Source of the DNA: Devosia sp. LC5
GTDB lineage: Bacteria; Pseudomonadota; Alphaproteobacteria; Rhizobiales; Devosiaceae
DNA: 64,000 nucleotides
Assembly (NCBI RefSeq): GCF_000735585.1
Contig: NZ_JNNO01000018.1
Coordinates: 1 to 64,000, forward strand
Direction: 5' to 3'
The translations under genes were made by a program, and so were the position numbers. The notes beneath the pieces are model-generated. The model did no database searches and was not told the origin of the DNA. It saw nothing but the letters and a program-made list of their open reading frames with translations. Shown here piece after piece: positions 52,894-62,345 of this stretch (positions are counted from its first letter, which is position 1; each line of letters opens with the position of its first letter).

Positions 52894-53734
52894 TCGCGTG
52901 CGTTTCGGGGCTTCCTGTCTCCTGCGCCAATTCCCACAGCCGATGCGCTCCGGTGGTCAGGTGAATGCGCTCGCGGTCGAGCTGTTTGCCCGTCTCGGTC
53001 TCATAGCGCCGCACGATCCGTCCGGTCAGGTCCGCCGACACAAAGCTCGAATAAGTGAATTCCTCATGCAGCGGTCCAAACCCGGAATCGGCAAAGTCAT
53101 AGACCCCATTGAGCGTGGCGCTGGCATGGTCGAACGCCATGTTCCATCCATGCCCGTCGAAAAAGCCGTAGGTTTCGCCATAGGGGTCCGGCGTCAGCGC
53201 CGCCCAGCCCGCCAGTGCCTGTTCGGCCAGGGCCCGAAGATGATCCGGCAGTATCGGCAGCGCGCCTGCCGCAATTGCGTCCGCCGTGGCAATGGCCTCG
53301 ATTGGGGCTGCACCCGCTGCCCGCAATGGCGCGGGGTCGATGGCATGTAGCTGCGCGTAAAACACCCCGAGCTTGTCGGCGAGCCGCTGGCGTTCGCCTT
53401 CGCTCAGCCGACCATAATGCTCGGTCAGTAAATGCTCGCCTGCCAGCTTGGCGTGGCGCGAATAGATCAGCGGCGTCTGGTGGATCGTCAGTTCCGGCAC
53501 CGGCATTGCCACTGCCGGCCGAATGACGTCCAGCAGCCGGGCTTCCATCATCAGCGCCGCTTCGGCCCGCGGTTCGCGCGGAAATTTGAAGATCAGCCGG
53601 TCATCGACATCCACCGCCACACTGTCCCAGCCTTCGGTGAGCAGGCTGAAGCGACCACCGCGTGTCTCGGGGTGGCCGGCGACGATGATGTCGCGCAATT
53701 GGTCAAGGCTAAGGGGCGCGGCGGCAATGGGCAC
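52850..53734 (-). CDS. Aminoglycoside phosphotransferase (APH) family kinase, substrate unknown
   Basis: A 294-residue small-molecule kinase of the APH/choline-kinase fold. Visible are the N-lobe Lys in RLIFKFPR, the catalytic loop FFDGHGWNMAFD (Asp and Asn at the HxDxxxxN positions, with the first His replaced by Phe) and VYDFADSGFGP as the metal motif. Drug resistance cannot be inferred from the fold; many members phosphorylate sugars or metabolites. It ends inside the convergent EamA transporter gene (44-base tail overlap). Confidence 0.8.
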   Translation of the reverse strand: MPIAAAPLSLDQLRDIIVAGHPETRGGRFSLLTEGWDSVAVDVDDRLIFKFPREPRAEAALMMEARLLDVIRPAVAMPVPELTIHQTPLIYSRHAKLAGEHLLTEHYGRLSEGERQRLADKLGVFYAQLHAIDPAPLRAAGAAPIEAIATADAIAAGALPILPDHLRALAEQALAGWAALTPDPYGETYGFFDGHGWNMAFDHASATLNGVYDFADSGFGPLHEEFTYSSFVSADLTGRIVRRYETETGKQLDRERIHLTTGAHRLWELAQETGSPETHAIMIAAVEAWAASAR

Positions 53735-53865
53735 GGCAGGCTCGTTGAAAAATCAATTGAAGGCCCAGACTAATCGACATTCCGTTGGCGCGGCAAATCT
53801 GCTGGCGATTGACTAAGCAGCCGAATTGCTATGCTTTCCGCACCGGCCAGTTTTCGGATTATCCC

Positions 53866-54549
53866 ATGACCATCAAGCCCGCCGCCGCTCTGCTGTTTGA
53901 TATCGACGGCACCTTGGCCGACACCGATCCGCTACATCTGGAAGCCTTCAACCGCACCTTCGCGCCTTATGGCGAGCAGTTCGACAAAGCCCGCTTCGCC
54001 CTGGAATTGCAGGGTCTGGCCAATGAGGCCATCGCGCGCCGCTTCGTGCCGCATCTGTCGCCAGAAGCGGGGATGGAAGTGATGCGCGGCAAGGAGGCGA
54101 CATTCCGCGATCTGGCCCGCTCGGACATTCACGCCGTGCCGGGCCTGATGGACTTATTGGAGCGCGCCGACGCCATGGGGCTGCCCATGGCTGCCGTTAC
54201 CAATGCCCCGCGCGCCAATGCCGATCTCATTCTGGATAGTCTGGGCATCCGCCATCGCTTCAAGGCGCTGGTGATTGGCGAGGAGCTCGCCCATGGCAAG
54301 CCCCATCCCTTGCCCTATCTTGAAGGGCTGCGTCTGCTCGGCGCCCGGCCGGAGCATTCCATCGCCTTCGAGGATTCCCGCACCGGTATTGCCTCAGCCA
54401 CCGGGGCAGGGCTGGCCACCGTGGGCATCCGCACCAGTCTTGGCCATGACGAACTGATCGCCGCCGGCGCCAGCACGAGTGCTGCAAGCTATGCCGATCC
54501 GGCCTTACTCGATTTCATCCTGGCCCGCGCCGCTGCTGTAGCTGCCTAA
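53866..54549 (+). CDS. HAD family phosphatase / beta-phosphoglucomutase-like
   Basis: A 227-residue HAD superfamily subfamily-IA enzyme: motif I LLFDIDGTLADTDPLH (Asp12, Asp14), helical cap, motif II AVTNAPRANA, motif III Lys in GKPHPLPY, motif IV FEDSRTGIASATGAG. Cap and spacing resemble beta-phosphoglucomutase or phosphoglycolate-type phosphatases. Substrate unknown. Start ATG 53866. It overlaps the convergent radical SAM gene by 4 bases. Confidence 0.88.
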   Translation: MTIKPAAALLFDIDGTLADTDPLHLEAFNRTFAPYGEQFDKARFALELQGLANEAIARRFVPHLSPEAGMEVMRGKEATFRDLARSDIHAVPGLMDLLERADAMGLPMAAVTNAPRANADLILDSLGIRHRFKALVIGEELAHGKPHPLPYLEGLRLLGARPEHSIAFEDSRTGIASATGAGLATVGIRTSLGHDELIAAGASTSAASYADPALLDFILARAAAVAA

Positions 54550-55694
54550 AACAGGCTCATCTGCTTGTCTTCGAGCTTGGGCGCCACGAACAAATCCGTG
54601 CGCAGCCCCGGCAGTTTTACGTCCAGCCCATAGCGCTCCCGCGCCTTGTCGAGCCGCTGGCGCAACAGTGTGGCATAGGGACCTTCGCCGGTCATGCGGG
54701 TGCCCCAACGCGCGTCGTAATCCTTGCCACCACGCGTGTCGCGGACCAGCGCCAGCACGTGCCGCACCCGGTCGGGGAAATGGCGTAGCAGCCATTCGCG
54801 GAAAATGTCGCGCACTTCGCCCGGCAGCCGCAGCAGGATCATCGAAGCACTCCTGGCCCCCTGCGCCGCCGCTGCATCCAGTATCCGTTCCAGCTCCATA
54901 TCGTTGATCGCCGGGATCATCGGGGAGGCAAACACCGCCACCGGCACCCCCGCTTCGCTGAGCAAGCGGATCGCTTCCAGCCGGCGGGCGGGGGAGGAGG
55001 CACGCGGCTCCATCTTGCGGCTGAGCTTGTGGTCCATCGTGGTCATCGAAATGGCCACTTTGACCAGGTTGAGCTTGGCCAGCTCAGTCAGGATATCCAG
55101 ATCGCGCACGATCAGGGCCGATTTGGTGGTGATCATCACCGGGTGCCGGGTTTCCAGCATCACCTCCAAAATGCCCCGCGTCAGCTTATGCTTGCGCTCG
55201 GACATCTGATAGGGATCGGTATTTGTGCCCATTGCAATCGGCTTGGGCTTGTAATTCCTGGCACCCAGCTCGGCCCGCAGGGCCTCCACCGCATTGACCT
55301 TCACATAGATGTCGCGCTCGAATTCGATGCCGGCCGAATGCCCCAGAAAGGCATGCGTCGGGCGCGCGAAGCAGTACGAGCAGCCATGCTCGCAGCCACG
55401 ATAGGCGTTGATCGAACGCTCGAAGCCAATGTCGGGGCTGTCATTGGTCGTGATGATGGTCTTGGCGCGCTCGACATGCTCCACCGTCTCGAAGATCGGA
55501 AGCGGCTCGACATTGTCCCAGCCATCATCGAACCCCTCGCGCTTCTGCTTTTCAAACCGGCCACTGATATTGGACTGCGCCCCCCGACCCCGGATGCGGT
55601 CCGGGTTAAGCAGTTCGCGGCGTGCCAGATCGGCATCGCGACTGCGGCTGAGCTTTTCCAGGGCTTCGAAAGACGGGGCCTGATAAAGGGCCAT
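54546..55694 (-). CDS. PA0069 family radical SAM protein
   Basis: A 382-residue radical SAM protein. The cluster motif is in YRGCEHGCSYCFARPTHA (CxxxCxxC), near residue 110, followed by a TIM-barrel with ERDIYVKVNAVEALRAEL and GTNTDPYQ. It belongs to the PA0069/SplB-like family related to spore photoproduct lyase; the true substrate is unknown. AGGAG about 7 bases before ATG 55694 fixes the start. Confidence 0.9.
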   Translation of the reverse strand: MALYQAPSFEALEKLSRSRDADLARRELLNPDRIRGRGAQSNISGRFEKQKREGFDDGWDNVEPLPIFETVEHVERAKTIITTNDSPDIGFERSINAYRGCEHGCSYCFARPTHAFLGHSAGIEFERDIYVKVNAVEALRAELGARNYKPKPIAMGTNTDPYQMSERKHKLTRGILEVMLETRHPVMITTKSALIVRDLDILTELAKLNLVKVAISMTTMDHKLSRKMEPRASSPARRLEAIRLLSEAGVPVAVFASPMIPAINDMELERILDAAAAQGARSASMILLRLPGEVRDIFREWLLRHFPDRVRHVLALVRDTRGGKDYDARWGTRMTGEGPYATLLRQRLDKARERYGLDVKLPGLRTDLFVAPKLEDKQMSLF

Positions 55695-56114
55695 GAGAGT
55701 TCTCCTGCCGACGCGCCACAGTCGAATCGTGACCGCGAGCACATCGCAAGATGTAGCAGCTCAGTGAGAACAAAACAAGAACTAGACTGCTCACCTGGAT
55801 TCCATATGGGTGCTGGCGAGGTGCCGCGGAAGAGTCGGGAAAGCGATTTTGCAGCCCAGATTTGCATTTGCGAGGGTGGACCGGTGGCGCCCTCAGGGCG
55901 TACAAGCAGCACCCTTTCGCGCGCCCATCTCGCGATAAACGCTTAAGCGAATAATTTAGTATTGACCTGCCGCGACGTCGGGATTACTAAAGCCAACGCC
56001 TAACCATCTGCTGCTGACACAGGTTGTCGCAAAAACATTCCAGGGTGGCGTCGAAATTCACCGGCGCCGCCCGTCGTCCTGGTGACCAAGCAAATTTCAG
56101 CTCGAGGAACCCTC
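55695..56114. other. Long gap before the DHA2 MFS gene
   Basis: No gene is seen in these 420 bases. The left part holds the radical SAM promoter and the right part the MFS promoter described separately. Open frames crossing it are short or antisense extensions of neighbours. Confidence 0.5.
55955..55991 (+). promoter_or_regulatory. Candidate promoter with operator upstream of the DHA2 MFS gene
   Basis: TTGACC (55962-55967), a 17-base spacer and TACTAA (55985-55990) form a weak sigma70-type promoter 125 bases before the MFS ATG. It is bracketed by a perfect inverted repeat TTTAGTA (55955-55961) / TACTAAA (55985-55991) with a 23-base centre, which suits a repressor site. No regulator gene is adjacent. 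Confidence 0.4.
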
Positions 56115-57593
56115 ATGAGTACCGACGCAACGACTTTTGACGCCATGCCAGCCGACACCCCGGTGAGCCAGACCGATGCGGCCCGCAACCGGCTGGTCAT
56201 CGCCCTGCTGCTGGGGTCCACCTTTGTCGTCTTTCTCAATGAGACGATGATGAGCGTGGCCATCCCCAATCTAATGGACAGTCTGGTTGTGCAGCCCAAT
56301 GTGGCGCAGTGGCTGACCACGGCTTTCCTGCTCACCATGGCCATTGTCATTCCGATTACCGGCTTTCTGCTGCAGCGCATGAATACCCGGCCCGTCTTCA
56401 TGCTGGCCATGTCCATCTTCACGGCCGGCACGCTGATCTGCGCCGCCTCGCCCGGCATCGAGTTGTTGATTTTTGGTCGCGTTATCCAGGCTGTCGGCAC
56501 CGCCATCATGATGCCGTTGCTGATGACCACGGTGATGACGCTGGTGCCGCCTGAGTCGCGCGGCAAGACTATGGGCAATATCTCGATCGTCATCTCCGTG
56601 GCGCCGGCCATCGGCCCCACCATCGGTGGCTTCATCCTCGCTAACATGGACTGGCGCTGGATGTTCATCCTCATGCTGCCCATTGCCATTGCGGCCCTGG
56701 TCGTTGGTGGCCGCAAGATGCAGAATGTCACGACGCCCCGCTACGCCCCGCTCGACATCGCTTCAGTGATCCTGTCGGCCCTGGGTTTTGGCGGTCTCGT
56801 CTATGGCCTTTCCAGCATGGGCGAAGGCGAGCATGTCGGTGCGGCCTTCCCGATCTGGTTGCCTTTGGTGGTAGGTCTGGTGGCTATGGCTGTGTTCGTC
56901 TGGCGCCAGATCGTACTGTCGCGGCAGGACAAGGCGCTGCTGGACCTGCGCACCTTCCTGTCACGCAATTACACCGTTTCGGTGCTGACCATGGCCATCG
57001 CTATGATGGCCCTGTTCGGCACAGTCATTCTGCTACCCATCTATACCCAGAACGTGCTGCGGCTCGATACGCTGCAGACCGGCCTGTTGCTGCTGCCTGG
57101 CGGCCTGTTGATGGGTCTGTTGGCCCCTTCGGTTGGCCGGCTTTATGACCGCATCGGGCCGACCAGGCTGCTGGTGCCCGGCACCATGTTGGTGTCGATC
57201 GTGCTGTGGGCGCTGACCCGGGTGGATCAGGACACCTCGGTCTGGGCCATCCTGACCGGCCACATTGTCATCAGCATCGGTCTTGCCCTGGTCTTTACGC
57301 CACTGTTCACCGCAGCTTTGGGTTCGGTGCGCATGGAAATGTATTCCCATGGCAGCGCCATCCTCGGCTCGGTGCAGCAGGTGGCGGGCGCAGCAGGCAT
57401 TGCCCTGTTCGTCGCCCTGATGACCATCCGGACTGCCGGCCTGACTTCCGAGGGCGTGGAGCCGGTCAGCGCGCTGGCCGGTGGCATTCAACTGGCCTTC
57501 CTGATCGGCGCGGTGATCTCGCTCTTCGCCATTGTCACCGCGTTCTTCGTGCGCAAGCCCGATGCGGCTCCCGGCATGAGCCACGGCCACTAA
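56115..57593 (+). CDS. MFS multidrug transporter, DHA2 (EmrB/QacA) family
   Basis: A 492-residue major-facilitator drug/H+ antiporter with about 14 membrane helices. Motifs: NETMMSVAIPNLM (motif D1-like) in helix 1, AQWLTTAFLLTMAIVIPITGFLLQR, then FGRVIQAVGTAIMMP and APAIGPTIGGFI (motif C), all typical of DHA2 exporters. GAGGAAC precedes ATG 56115. It has no partner membrane-fusion gene here, so it may act alone. It ends in His (MSHGH). Confidence 0.92.
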   Translation: MSTDATTFDAMPADTPVSQTDAARNRLVIALLLGSTFVVFLNETMMSVAIPNLMDSLVVQPNVAQWLTTAFLLTMAIVIPITGFLLQRMNTRPVFMLAMSIFTAGTLICAASPGIELLIFGRVIQAVGTAIMMPLLMTTVMTLVPPESRGKTMGNISIVISVAPAIGPTIGGFILANMDWRWMFILMLPIAIAALVVGGRKMQNVTTPRYAPLDIASVILSALGFGGLVYGLSSMGEGEHVGAAFPIWLPLVVGLVAMAVFVWRQIVLSRQDKALLDLRTFLSRNYTVSVLTMAIAMMALFGTVILLPIYTQNVLRLDTLQTGLLLLPGGLLMGLLAPSVGRLYDRIGPTRLLVPGTMLVSIVLWALTRVDQDTSVWAILTGHIVISIGLALVFTPLFTAALGSVRMEMYSHGSAILGSVQQVAGAAGIALFVALMTIRTAGLTSEGVEPVSALAGGIQLAFLIGAVISLFAIVTAFFVRKPDAAPGMSHGH

Positions 57594-57601
57594 ACGACAA
57601 G

Positions 57602-57626
57602 CGGCGCCCCACGGGGCGCCGTTTTT
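57602..57626 (+). terminator. Intrinsic terminator after the DHA2 MFS gene
   Basis: CGGCGCCC-CACG-GGGCGCCG (57602-57621) is followed by TTTTT (57622-57626). The U-run is on the plus strand, so it ends the transporter transcript before the convergent moaB gene. Confidence 0.9.
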
Positions 57627-57661
57627 CTTTGCAGGGTTTGTGACGACGAAACGATGCTCAA

Positions 57662-58198
57662 TCAGCGTTCGTCGAGCCTCGGCATCAGTTCCACAAAATT
57701 GCAGGGCTTGTGCCGGTAATCCAGTTGATGGCTCAAAATGCCTTCCCAGGCATCGCGGCAAGCGCCACGCGAACCCGGCAGGCAGAACACGAAGGTCGTG
57801 CCGATCAGCCCACCCGTCGCCCGCGATTGCAGTGAACTTGTGCCCACGGTCGTGGCCGAGTACTGATGGAACAGCACTGAGAAGCCCTCCATCCGCTTGT
57901 CGAAAAGCGGTTCGATCGCTTCCGGCGTCACGTCCCGCCCGGAAAAGCCGGTGCCGCCCGTGGTCAGGATCACATCAACGCCCGGGTCGGCCACAAAATT
58001 CTGTACCGCCCGCCGGATCAGCTGGATGTCATCGCGCACCACTACCCGCTCGGCGCATATATGCCCATCGGCTTCCAACAGCGATTTGAGCAGCGCGCCG
58101 CCTGTATCGGTTCCCAGCGTCCGCGTGTCGGAAACGGCAATCACGGCGATGGAAAGCTGCTTGAACGCCCGGTCTTCAAATCTTTCCGTCTTGAACAT
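57662..58198 (-). CDS. moaB: Molybdenum cofactor biosynthesis protein B
   Basis: MoaB adenylates or otherwise handles molybdopterin before molybdate insertion. The 178-residue protein has AVIAVSDTRTLGTDTGG at the N-terminus, LTTGGTGFSGRDVTPEA in the middle and FCLPGSRGACRDAWEGIL at the C-terminus, all MoaB/MogA motifs. Start ATG 58198 lies inside the end of the upstream MFS gene (23-base overlap), so they are cotranscribed. No other moa genes are near. Confidence 0.93.
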   Translation of the reverse strand: MFKTERFEDRAFKQLSIAVIAVSDTRTLGTDTGGALLKSLLEADGHICAERVVVRDDIQLIRRAVQNFVADPGVDVILTTGGTGFSGRDVTPEAIEPLFDKRMEGFSVLFHQYSATTVGTSSLQSRATGGLIGTTFVFCLPGSRGACRDAWEGILSHQLDYRHKPCNFVELMPRLDER

Positions 58199-59498
58199 TG
58201 CCAGTTTCTCCGCTGCTCGCCAATTCCTCGGGCACCGGGGCTTCGTTCCCCGGCATCTCGTAATCTTCACTATCAGCCCGTGGGTCGAGCACAATCGATT
58301 CTGGCGTCACTTGCTTGTCATTGCCCATGGCCTGGAACGGGGCACGATCGGACGCATCCACGCTCTTGCGTACCCGCATGCGCAGATAGGCGGTGACTGC
58401 CAGCAGGGCATGGAACAGCGTGGTGATGACAAACAGCCCCACCGGCGACCAGGCGCCCATGATCATCGAGGCCACGGCTGGCCCGATGGCTAGCCCAATG
58501 CCCAGGATCAGCAGCATGCCTCCCGCGATCTTGGCGAAATCGCCATCCTTGGCAAAGTCATTGGCATGGGCCACCGCCACCGCATAAATCGGGTTGGCGG
58601 CAAAGCCATAGGCAGCAAACAGCACATACATCATCCACCCCGCTTCGGGGTTGATGAGCACGGTCAGCGCCCCCACGATGGAAGCAAATCCCGCCAGCCC
58701 GATCAACACCAGCCGCCGATCGATCCGGTCCGATAACCGGCCAAATGGAATCTGCGCTACTGCGCCCAAAATGGCGGCCACAGCAAACAGCAGCGCAATG
58801 CCGCTGGCATCAAGCCCGCGCGCGTAGCCATAAACCGGGGCCAGCGTACCGAAGGCGCCATTGGCCATGCCAACCGAAAAAGCCGCGATCGCAGCCACTG
58901 GCGAGGTGCGATAGAGCAACAGAACATCGATTTTGGCGGAGGCCAGCGGGCGGGGCTGGGGGCTCGAGGTCAATGCGGTGGGCAGAACCGCGCAGATAAA
59001 GCTGATGGCACCGAGTACGAAGGGCACATAGCCCGCGGTGCCGGTCACCGACATGGCGATCTGCCCCAGCGTCGAGGCGGCCATATTGATGGTCACATAG
59101 ATCGAAAAGATCGTGCCGCGGCTTTTGTTCTCGGCCACTTCATTGAGCCAGCTTTCCACGACCATCGCGGCGCCGGCAAAGCAGAAACCGGAGAGTGCGC
59201 GCAGCAGGATCCAGCTGAGGTCGTTGATTAGCAGCAGATTGAGCAGAATGGTGACCGTGCCGATGGCCGCCATCACCGAAAAGGCCCGGATATGGCCCAC
59301 CTTGCGCACCACCAGCGGCACGGTGATGGACCCGGCGACGAACCCCACCGACCAGCCGGTGCCGATCAGGCCCAGCGAGAGCAGAGAAAACCCTTCCTCC
59401 GCCCCGCGCACCGATAGCAGCAGGCCCTGCAGGCCCCCACCGAACATGAGCAGCGCCGAACCCAGAAACAGGGCATAGATCTTGATGACAGAGGCCAT
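58176..59498 (-). CDS. MFS transporter (YcaD/UMF-like)
   Basis: A 440-residue major-facilitator protein with 12 helices, ending in about 50 hydrophilic residues (ADSEDYEMPGNEAPVPEELA). Motifs include SWSVGF-like VGFVAGSITVPLVVRKVGHIRAF and FGRLSDRIDRRLVLI in the second half, resembling YcaD. Substrate unknown. ATG 59498 (MASVIKIYAL) is preferred over a TTG 10 codons earlier. Its 3' end overlaps moaB by 23 bases. Confidence 0.85.
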   Translation of the reverse strand: MASVIKIYALFLGSALLMFGGGLQGLLLSVRGAEEGFSLLSLGLIGTGWSVGFVAGSITVPLVVRKVGHIRAFSVMAAIGTVTILLNLLLINDLSWILLRALSGFCFAGAAMVVESWLNEVAENKSRGTIFSIYVTINMAASTLGQIAMSVTGTAGYVPFVLGAISFICAVLPTALTSSPQPRPLASAKIDVLLLYRTSPVAAIAAFSVGMANGAFGTLAPVYGYARGLDASGIALLFAVAAILGAVAQIPFGRLSDRIDRRLVLIGLAGFASIVGALTVLINPEAGWMMYVLFAAYGFAANPIYAVAVAHANDFAKDGDFAKIAGGMLLILGIGLAIGPAVASMIMGAWSPVGLFVITTLFHALLAVTAYLRMRVRKSVDASDRAPFQAMGNDKQVTPESIVLDPRADSEDYEMPGNEAPVPEELASSGETGNVQDGKI

Positions 59499-59600
59499 GA
59501 CGCTCTTCGGCTTTGACGATCGGAACAACGTTGCAAATCACGCAAGAGCGACCATAACGCGGCATGCCCGGAATGGGAGCGCAAAAAAGTGGCGTTGTGC

Positions 59601-60428
59601 TTAAACGAGTCCCAGCGCCTCAATCCGCATGCGCAGGCTCAGCAAATCCCGCCACGCCTGCTGCTTGGCCGCCGGATTGCGCAGCAGATAGGCTGGGTGC
59701 AGCGTCGGCATGGCCTCAACTTCGTGCTGCCCGATGGCTACCTGGCTCCACTTGCCGCGCATCTTGATGATCCCGCTAGTAGTCGAAAACACCGTCTGCA
59801 TGGCCGGTCCGCCCAACGTCATCACCACTTTGGGCGCGACCAATTCAACTTGCCGGTGCAGGAAGGGCAGGCACAGCGCCATTTCCTCCGGCGTCGGGGT
59901 ACGGTTGCCTGGCGGCCGCCATGGCACGGTATTGGCGATATAGACCTTGGTCCGGTCGAGCCCGATGGCGCCCAGCATGCGGTCGAGCAATTGCCCCGAT
60001 TTACCGACAAACGGCTTGCCCTGCCGATCCTCCTCGGCCCCCGGCGCTTCCCCGATCAGCATGATATCGGCTTCGGGATTGCCATCCGCAAACACCAGTT
60101 GCGTGGCTCGCAATTTCAGGCCGCAGCCATCATAAGCGCCCAAAATAGCCTGCAATTGCTCAAGCGTTTCCGCACTCGCCGCCAAGGCCCGCGCCTCGCC
60201 TGGGTCGCCGCCCAGCGCCGGGGCAGGGGGCGCAATGCGCTCGATGGGCTCCGGTGTTCGCGGATCACCCGGCGCGGCTGGCGCGGCCACAGCAGCTGTC
60301 CGCGCCGGAGGGCGCTGCGCGAAGCGATCAACCGGTTCTTCGCCCACGGCGATATCCACGCCGGCAGCGCGATACCAATCGAGCATGCCGACCATATCGT
60401 CGTGACTGAGGGATCGTTCTTGAGCCAT
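59601..60428 (-). CDS. Uracil-DNA glycosylase, family 4-like but lacking two Fe-S cysteines
   Basis: A 275-residue DNA glycosylase-like protein. The N-terminal 90 residues are Ala/Pro-rich and low in conservation. Catalytic motifs are GEAPGAEED (126-134) and HPAYLLR (244-250), with [17 protein letters not shown] between. Family 4 enzymes bind 4Fe-4S by four Cys. Here Cys102 and Cys186 remain, but the other two positions are Lys105 and Trp170, so a normal cluster is unlikely. This form seems shared by rhizobial relatives and may correspond to the Bradyrhizobium UDG type. Activity is expected but not proven. Confidence 0.85.
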   Translation of the reverse strand: MAQERSLSHDDMVGMLDWYRAAGVDIAVGEEPVDRFAQRPPARTAAVAAPAAPGDPRTPEPIERIAPPAPALGGDPGEARALAASAETLEQLQAILGAYDGCGLKLRATQLVFADGNPEADIMLIGEAPGAEEDRQGKPFVGKSGQLLDRMLGAIGLDRTKVYIANTVPWRPPGNRTPTPEEMALCLPFLHRQVELVAPKVVMTLGGPAMQTVFSTTSGIIKMRGKWSQVAIGQHEVEAMPTLHPAYLLRNPAAKQQAWRDLLSLRMRIEALGLV

Positions 60429-60554
60429 GGCCTCTCTTATGTCACAGCGGCTCTACAGCGGAAAGTGACTGCATACGAACTTGCGGCGCAGTCGCAAAAC
60501 GGACAATCTTGCCCGCCAGAACTGGCTGGATAAGGCCTTGGAGAAATAAGCCTC

Positions 60555-62336
60555 GTGACATTGCTCGTGAACCGTCTCGCGCGACCCGCCTTCGTGGTGC
60601 TGATGCTGGCGGCGTTTGCCGCCCCCCTGGCCGCCCAGACCAAGCCTGCCCAGTCCATTGATATGTTGTCCTTGTTCCGTTCTAGCGTCACCGGCTCCTA
60701 TATGGCCGGCCAGCAGGCGCTCAAGGATATGCGGACCGAAGAGGCCGCGCGCTATTTCAACCAGGCCGCCCAGGCCGATTGGGACAATCCGGTTCTGGTC
60801 GAGCGCGCCTTTATCGGCTTTGCCGTCGATGGCCAGATCGGCCAGGCCGCGGCCACCGCCAAGCATTTGCTCGAACTCGATCCGCGCAATGAGCTGGGTG
60901 AACTGGTCGTCGCCACCGAAGCGCTCAAGGAGCGCCGCTATGGCGCGGCTGAAAAAATGCTCGGCGCCATTGGCCAGGACAGCTTTACCGGCATCACCGC
61001 GGGCATTCTGCAGGCCTGGGCGCTGGTAGGCGATAACCGCTTCCCTGAAGCCGAAGCCCTGCTCGACAAGCTCGGGGCCAATGGGCTCGAGGATTTCCTG
61101 GTCTTTCACCGCGCGCTGATGGCTGAGGCTGCGGGGGAAACCGACAAGGCCATTGCGCTGGCCGGCAAGGCGTTCGATGCGGAGCCTTTCGTGGCGCGCA
61201 TCGTTGAAGTCTATGCCCGCATTCTGGCCAATGCCGGCCGGTTCGACGAGGCCAAGGACGTCATCGCCCAATTCGAGGCGCAAGGCTTGACTCATCCCAT
61301 AGTCACCCGCGTCAAGCTCGCCGTCGAGGCCGGGCAGCGCCCCGGCATTTTCGCTACCAATGTGCAGGTCGGTGCTGCCGAAATGTTCCACGGCATTGGT
61401 GTCGCTCTGTCGCGCGATGGCAGTCTTGATCTGGCGCTGGTCTTCCTGCGCATGGGGCTTTATCTGGACCCGTCGGCCGACGTGATCTCGCTGGCGCTCG
61501 GCCAATTGCTCGACAGTGCAGGCCAGCATCCGGCCGCCAACAGCATCTATGAAGCAGTCCCCGCCACCTCGGTGATGAAATCCACCGCCGTGGTCCGCGT
61601 GGCGCAGAATCTGGATGCCATTGGCGATCGCCCCGAAGCCCTGCGCCGCCTGAGCAATATCGTGGCCACCCGCCCCGATGATCTCGACGCCGTTTCGGTG
61701 CTGGGTGATTTGCTGCGCTATGACGAGCAATATGTGCCCGCCGCCGAAGCCTATACCAAGGCGCTGGAACTGACCGGCGGCGACAACGCTTCCGACTGGC
61801 GTTTCTATTATGTGCGCGGCATTGCCTATGAGCGCGCCAAGCAATGGCCCAAGGCCGAGGCCGATTTCCTCGAAGCGCTCAAGCTCAACCCCGACCAGCC
61901 CCAGGTGCTGAACTATCTCGGCTATAGCTGGATCGATCAGGACATGCATCTCGAACCCGCTCTCGAAATGATCGAGAAAGCCGTCAAGGCCGTGCCGCAG
62001 GATGGCTATATCGTCGATTCGCTCGGCTGGGCCTTCTACAAGCTCGGCCGCATGGATGAAGCCGTGGCGACCCTCGAACAGGCCGTGTTGCTGCGCCCCA
62101 ACGATGCGGAAATCAACGACCACCTGGGTGACGCCTATTGGCGGGCCGGTCGCAAGCTCGAAGCCAGGTTCCAGTGGAACGTGGCCGCCTCGGTCGATCA
62201 GGAAGGCAATGTCAAAAAGCGGGTCGCGCCCAAGCTGGCCAATGGCCTGACCGGGGGGGCAGATTCGGATGACGCGCCGGTTGCGGAGGACTCGGGCGCT
62301 ACATCTGCGGGTTCTCCCCAGCCAGCCGTGAACTAG
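60555..62336 (+). CDS. Exported tetratricopeptide repeat protein
   Basis: A 593-residue protein with a signal peptide (residues 1 to about 28, FVVLMLAAFAAPLAAQ) and tandem TPR-like helical pairs from about 40 to 560. Clear units include YYVRGIAYERAKQWPKAEADFLEAL, VLNYLGYSWIDQ and DSLGWAFYKLGRMDEAVATLEQAV. The C-terminal about 30 residues are Asp/Ser/Ala-rich. Likely periplasmic scaffold. Start GTG 60555 with GGAG further upstream. It precedes ispE by 9 bases, so they are probably cotranscribed. Confidence 0.88.
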   Translation: MTLLVNRLARPAFVVLMLAAFAAPLAAQTKPAQSIDMLSLFRSSVTGSYMAGQQALKDMRTEEAARYFNQAAQADWDNPVLVERAFIGFAVDGQIGQAAATAKHLLELDPRNELGELVVATEALKERRYGAAEKMLGAIGQDSFTGITAGILQAWALVGDNRFPEAEALLDKLGANGLEDFLVFHRALMAEAAGETDKAIALAGKAFDAEPFVARIVEVYARILANAGRFDEAKDVIAQFEAQGLTHPIVTRVKLAVEAGQRPGIFATNVQVGAAEMFHGIGVALSRDGSLDLALVFLRMGLYLDPSADVISLALGQLLDSAGQHPAANSIYEAVPATSVMKSTAVVRVAQNLDAIGDRPEALRRLSNIVATRPDDLDAVSVLGDLLRYDEQYVPAAEAYTKALELTGGDNASDWRFYYVRGIAYERAKQWPKAEADFLEALKLNPDQPQVLNYLGYSWIDQDMHLEPALEMIEKAVKAVPQDGYIVDSLGWAFYKLGRMDEAVATLEQAVLLRPNDAEINDHLGDAYWRAGRKLEARFQWNVAASVDQEGNVKKRVAPKLANGLTGGADSDDAPVAEDSGATSAGSPQPAVN

Positions 62337-62345
62337 CAAGGCCTG

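Noticed and set aside
52850..53734. Antibiotic-resistance gene
   Set aside because: The APH fold is shared with many metabolic kinases, the catalytic loop differs from resistance enzymes, and there are no mobile elements around it.
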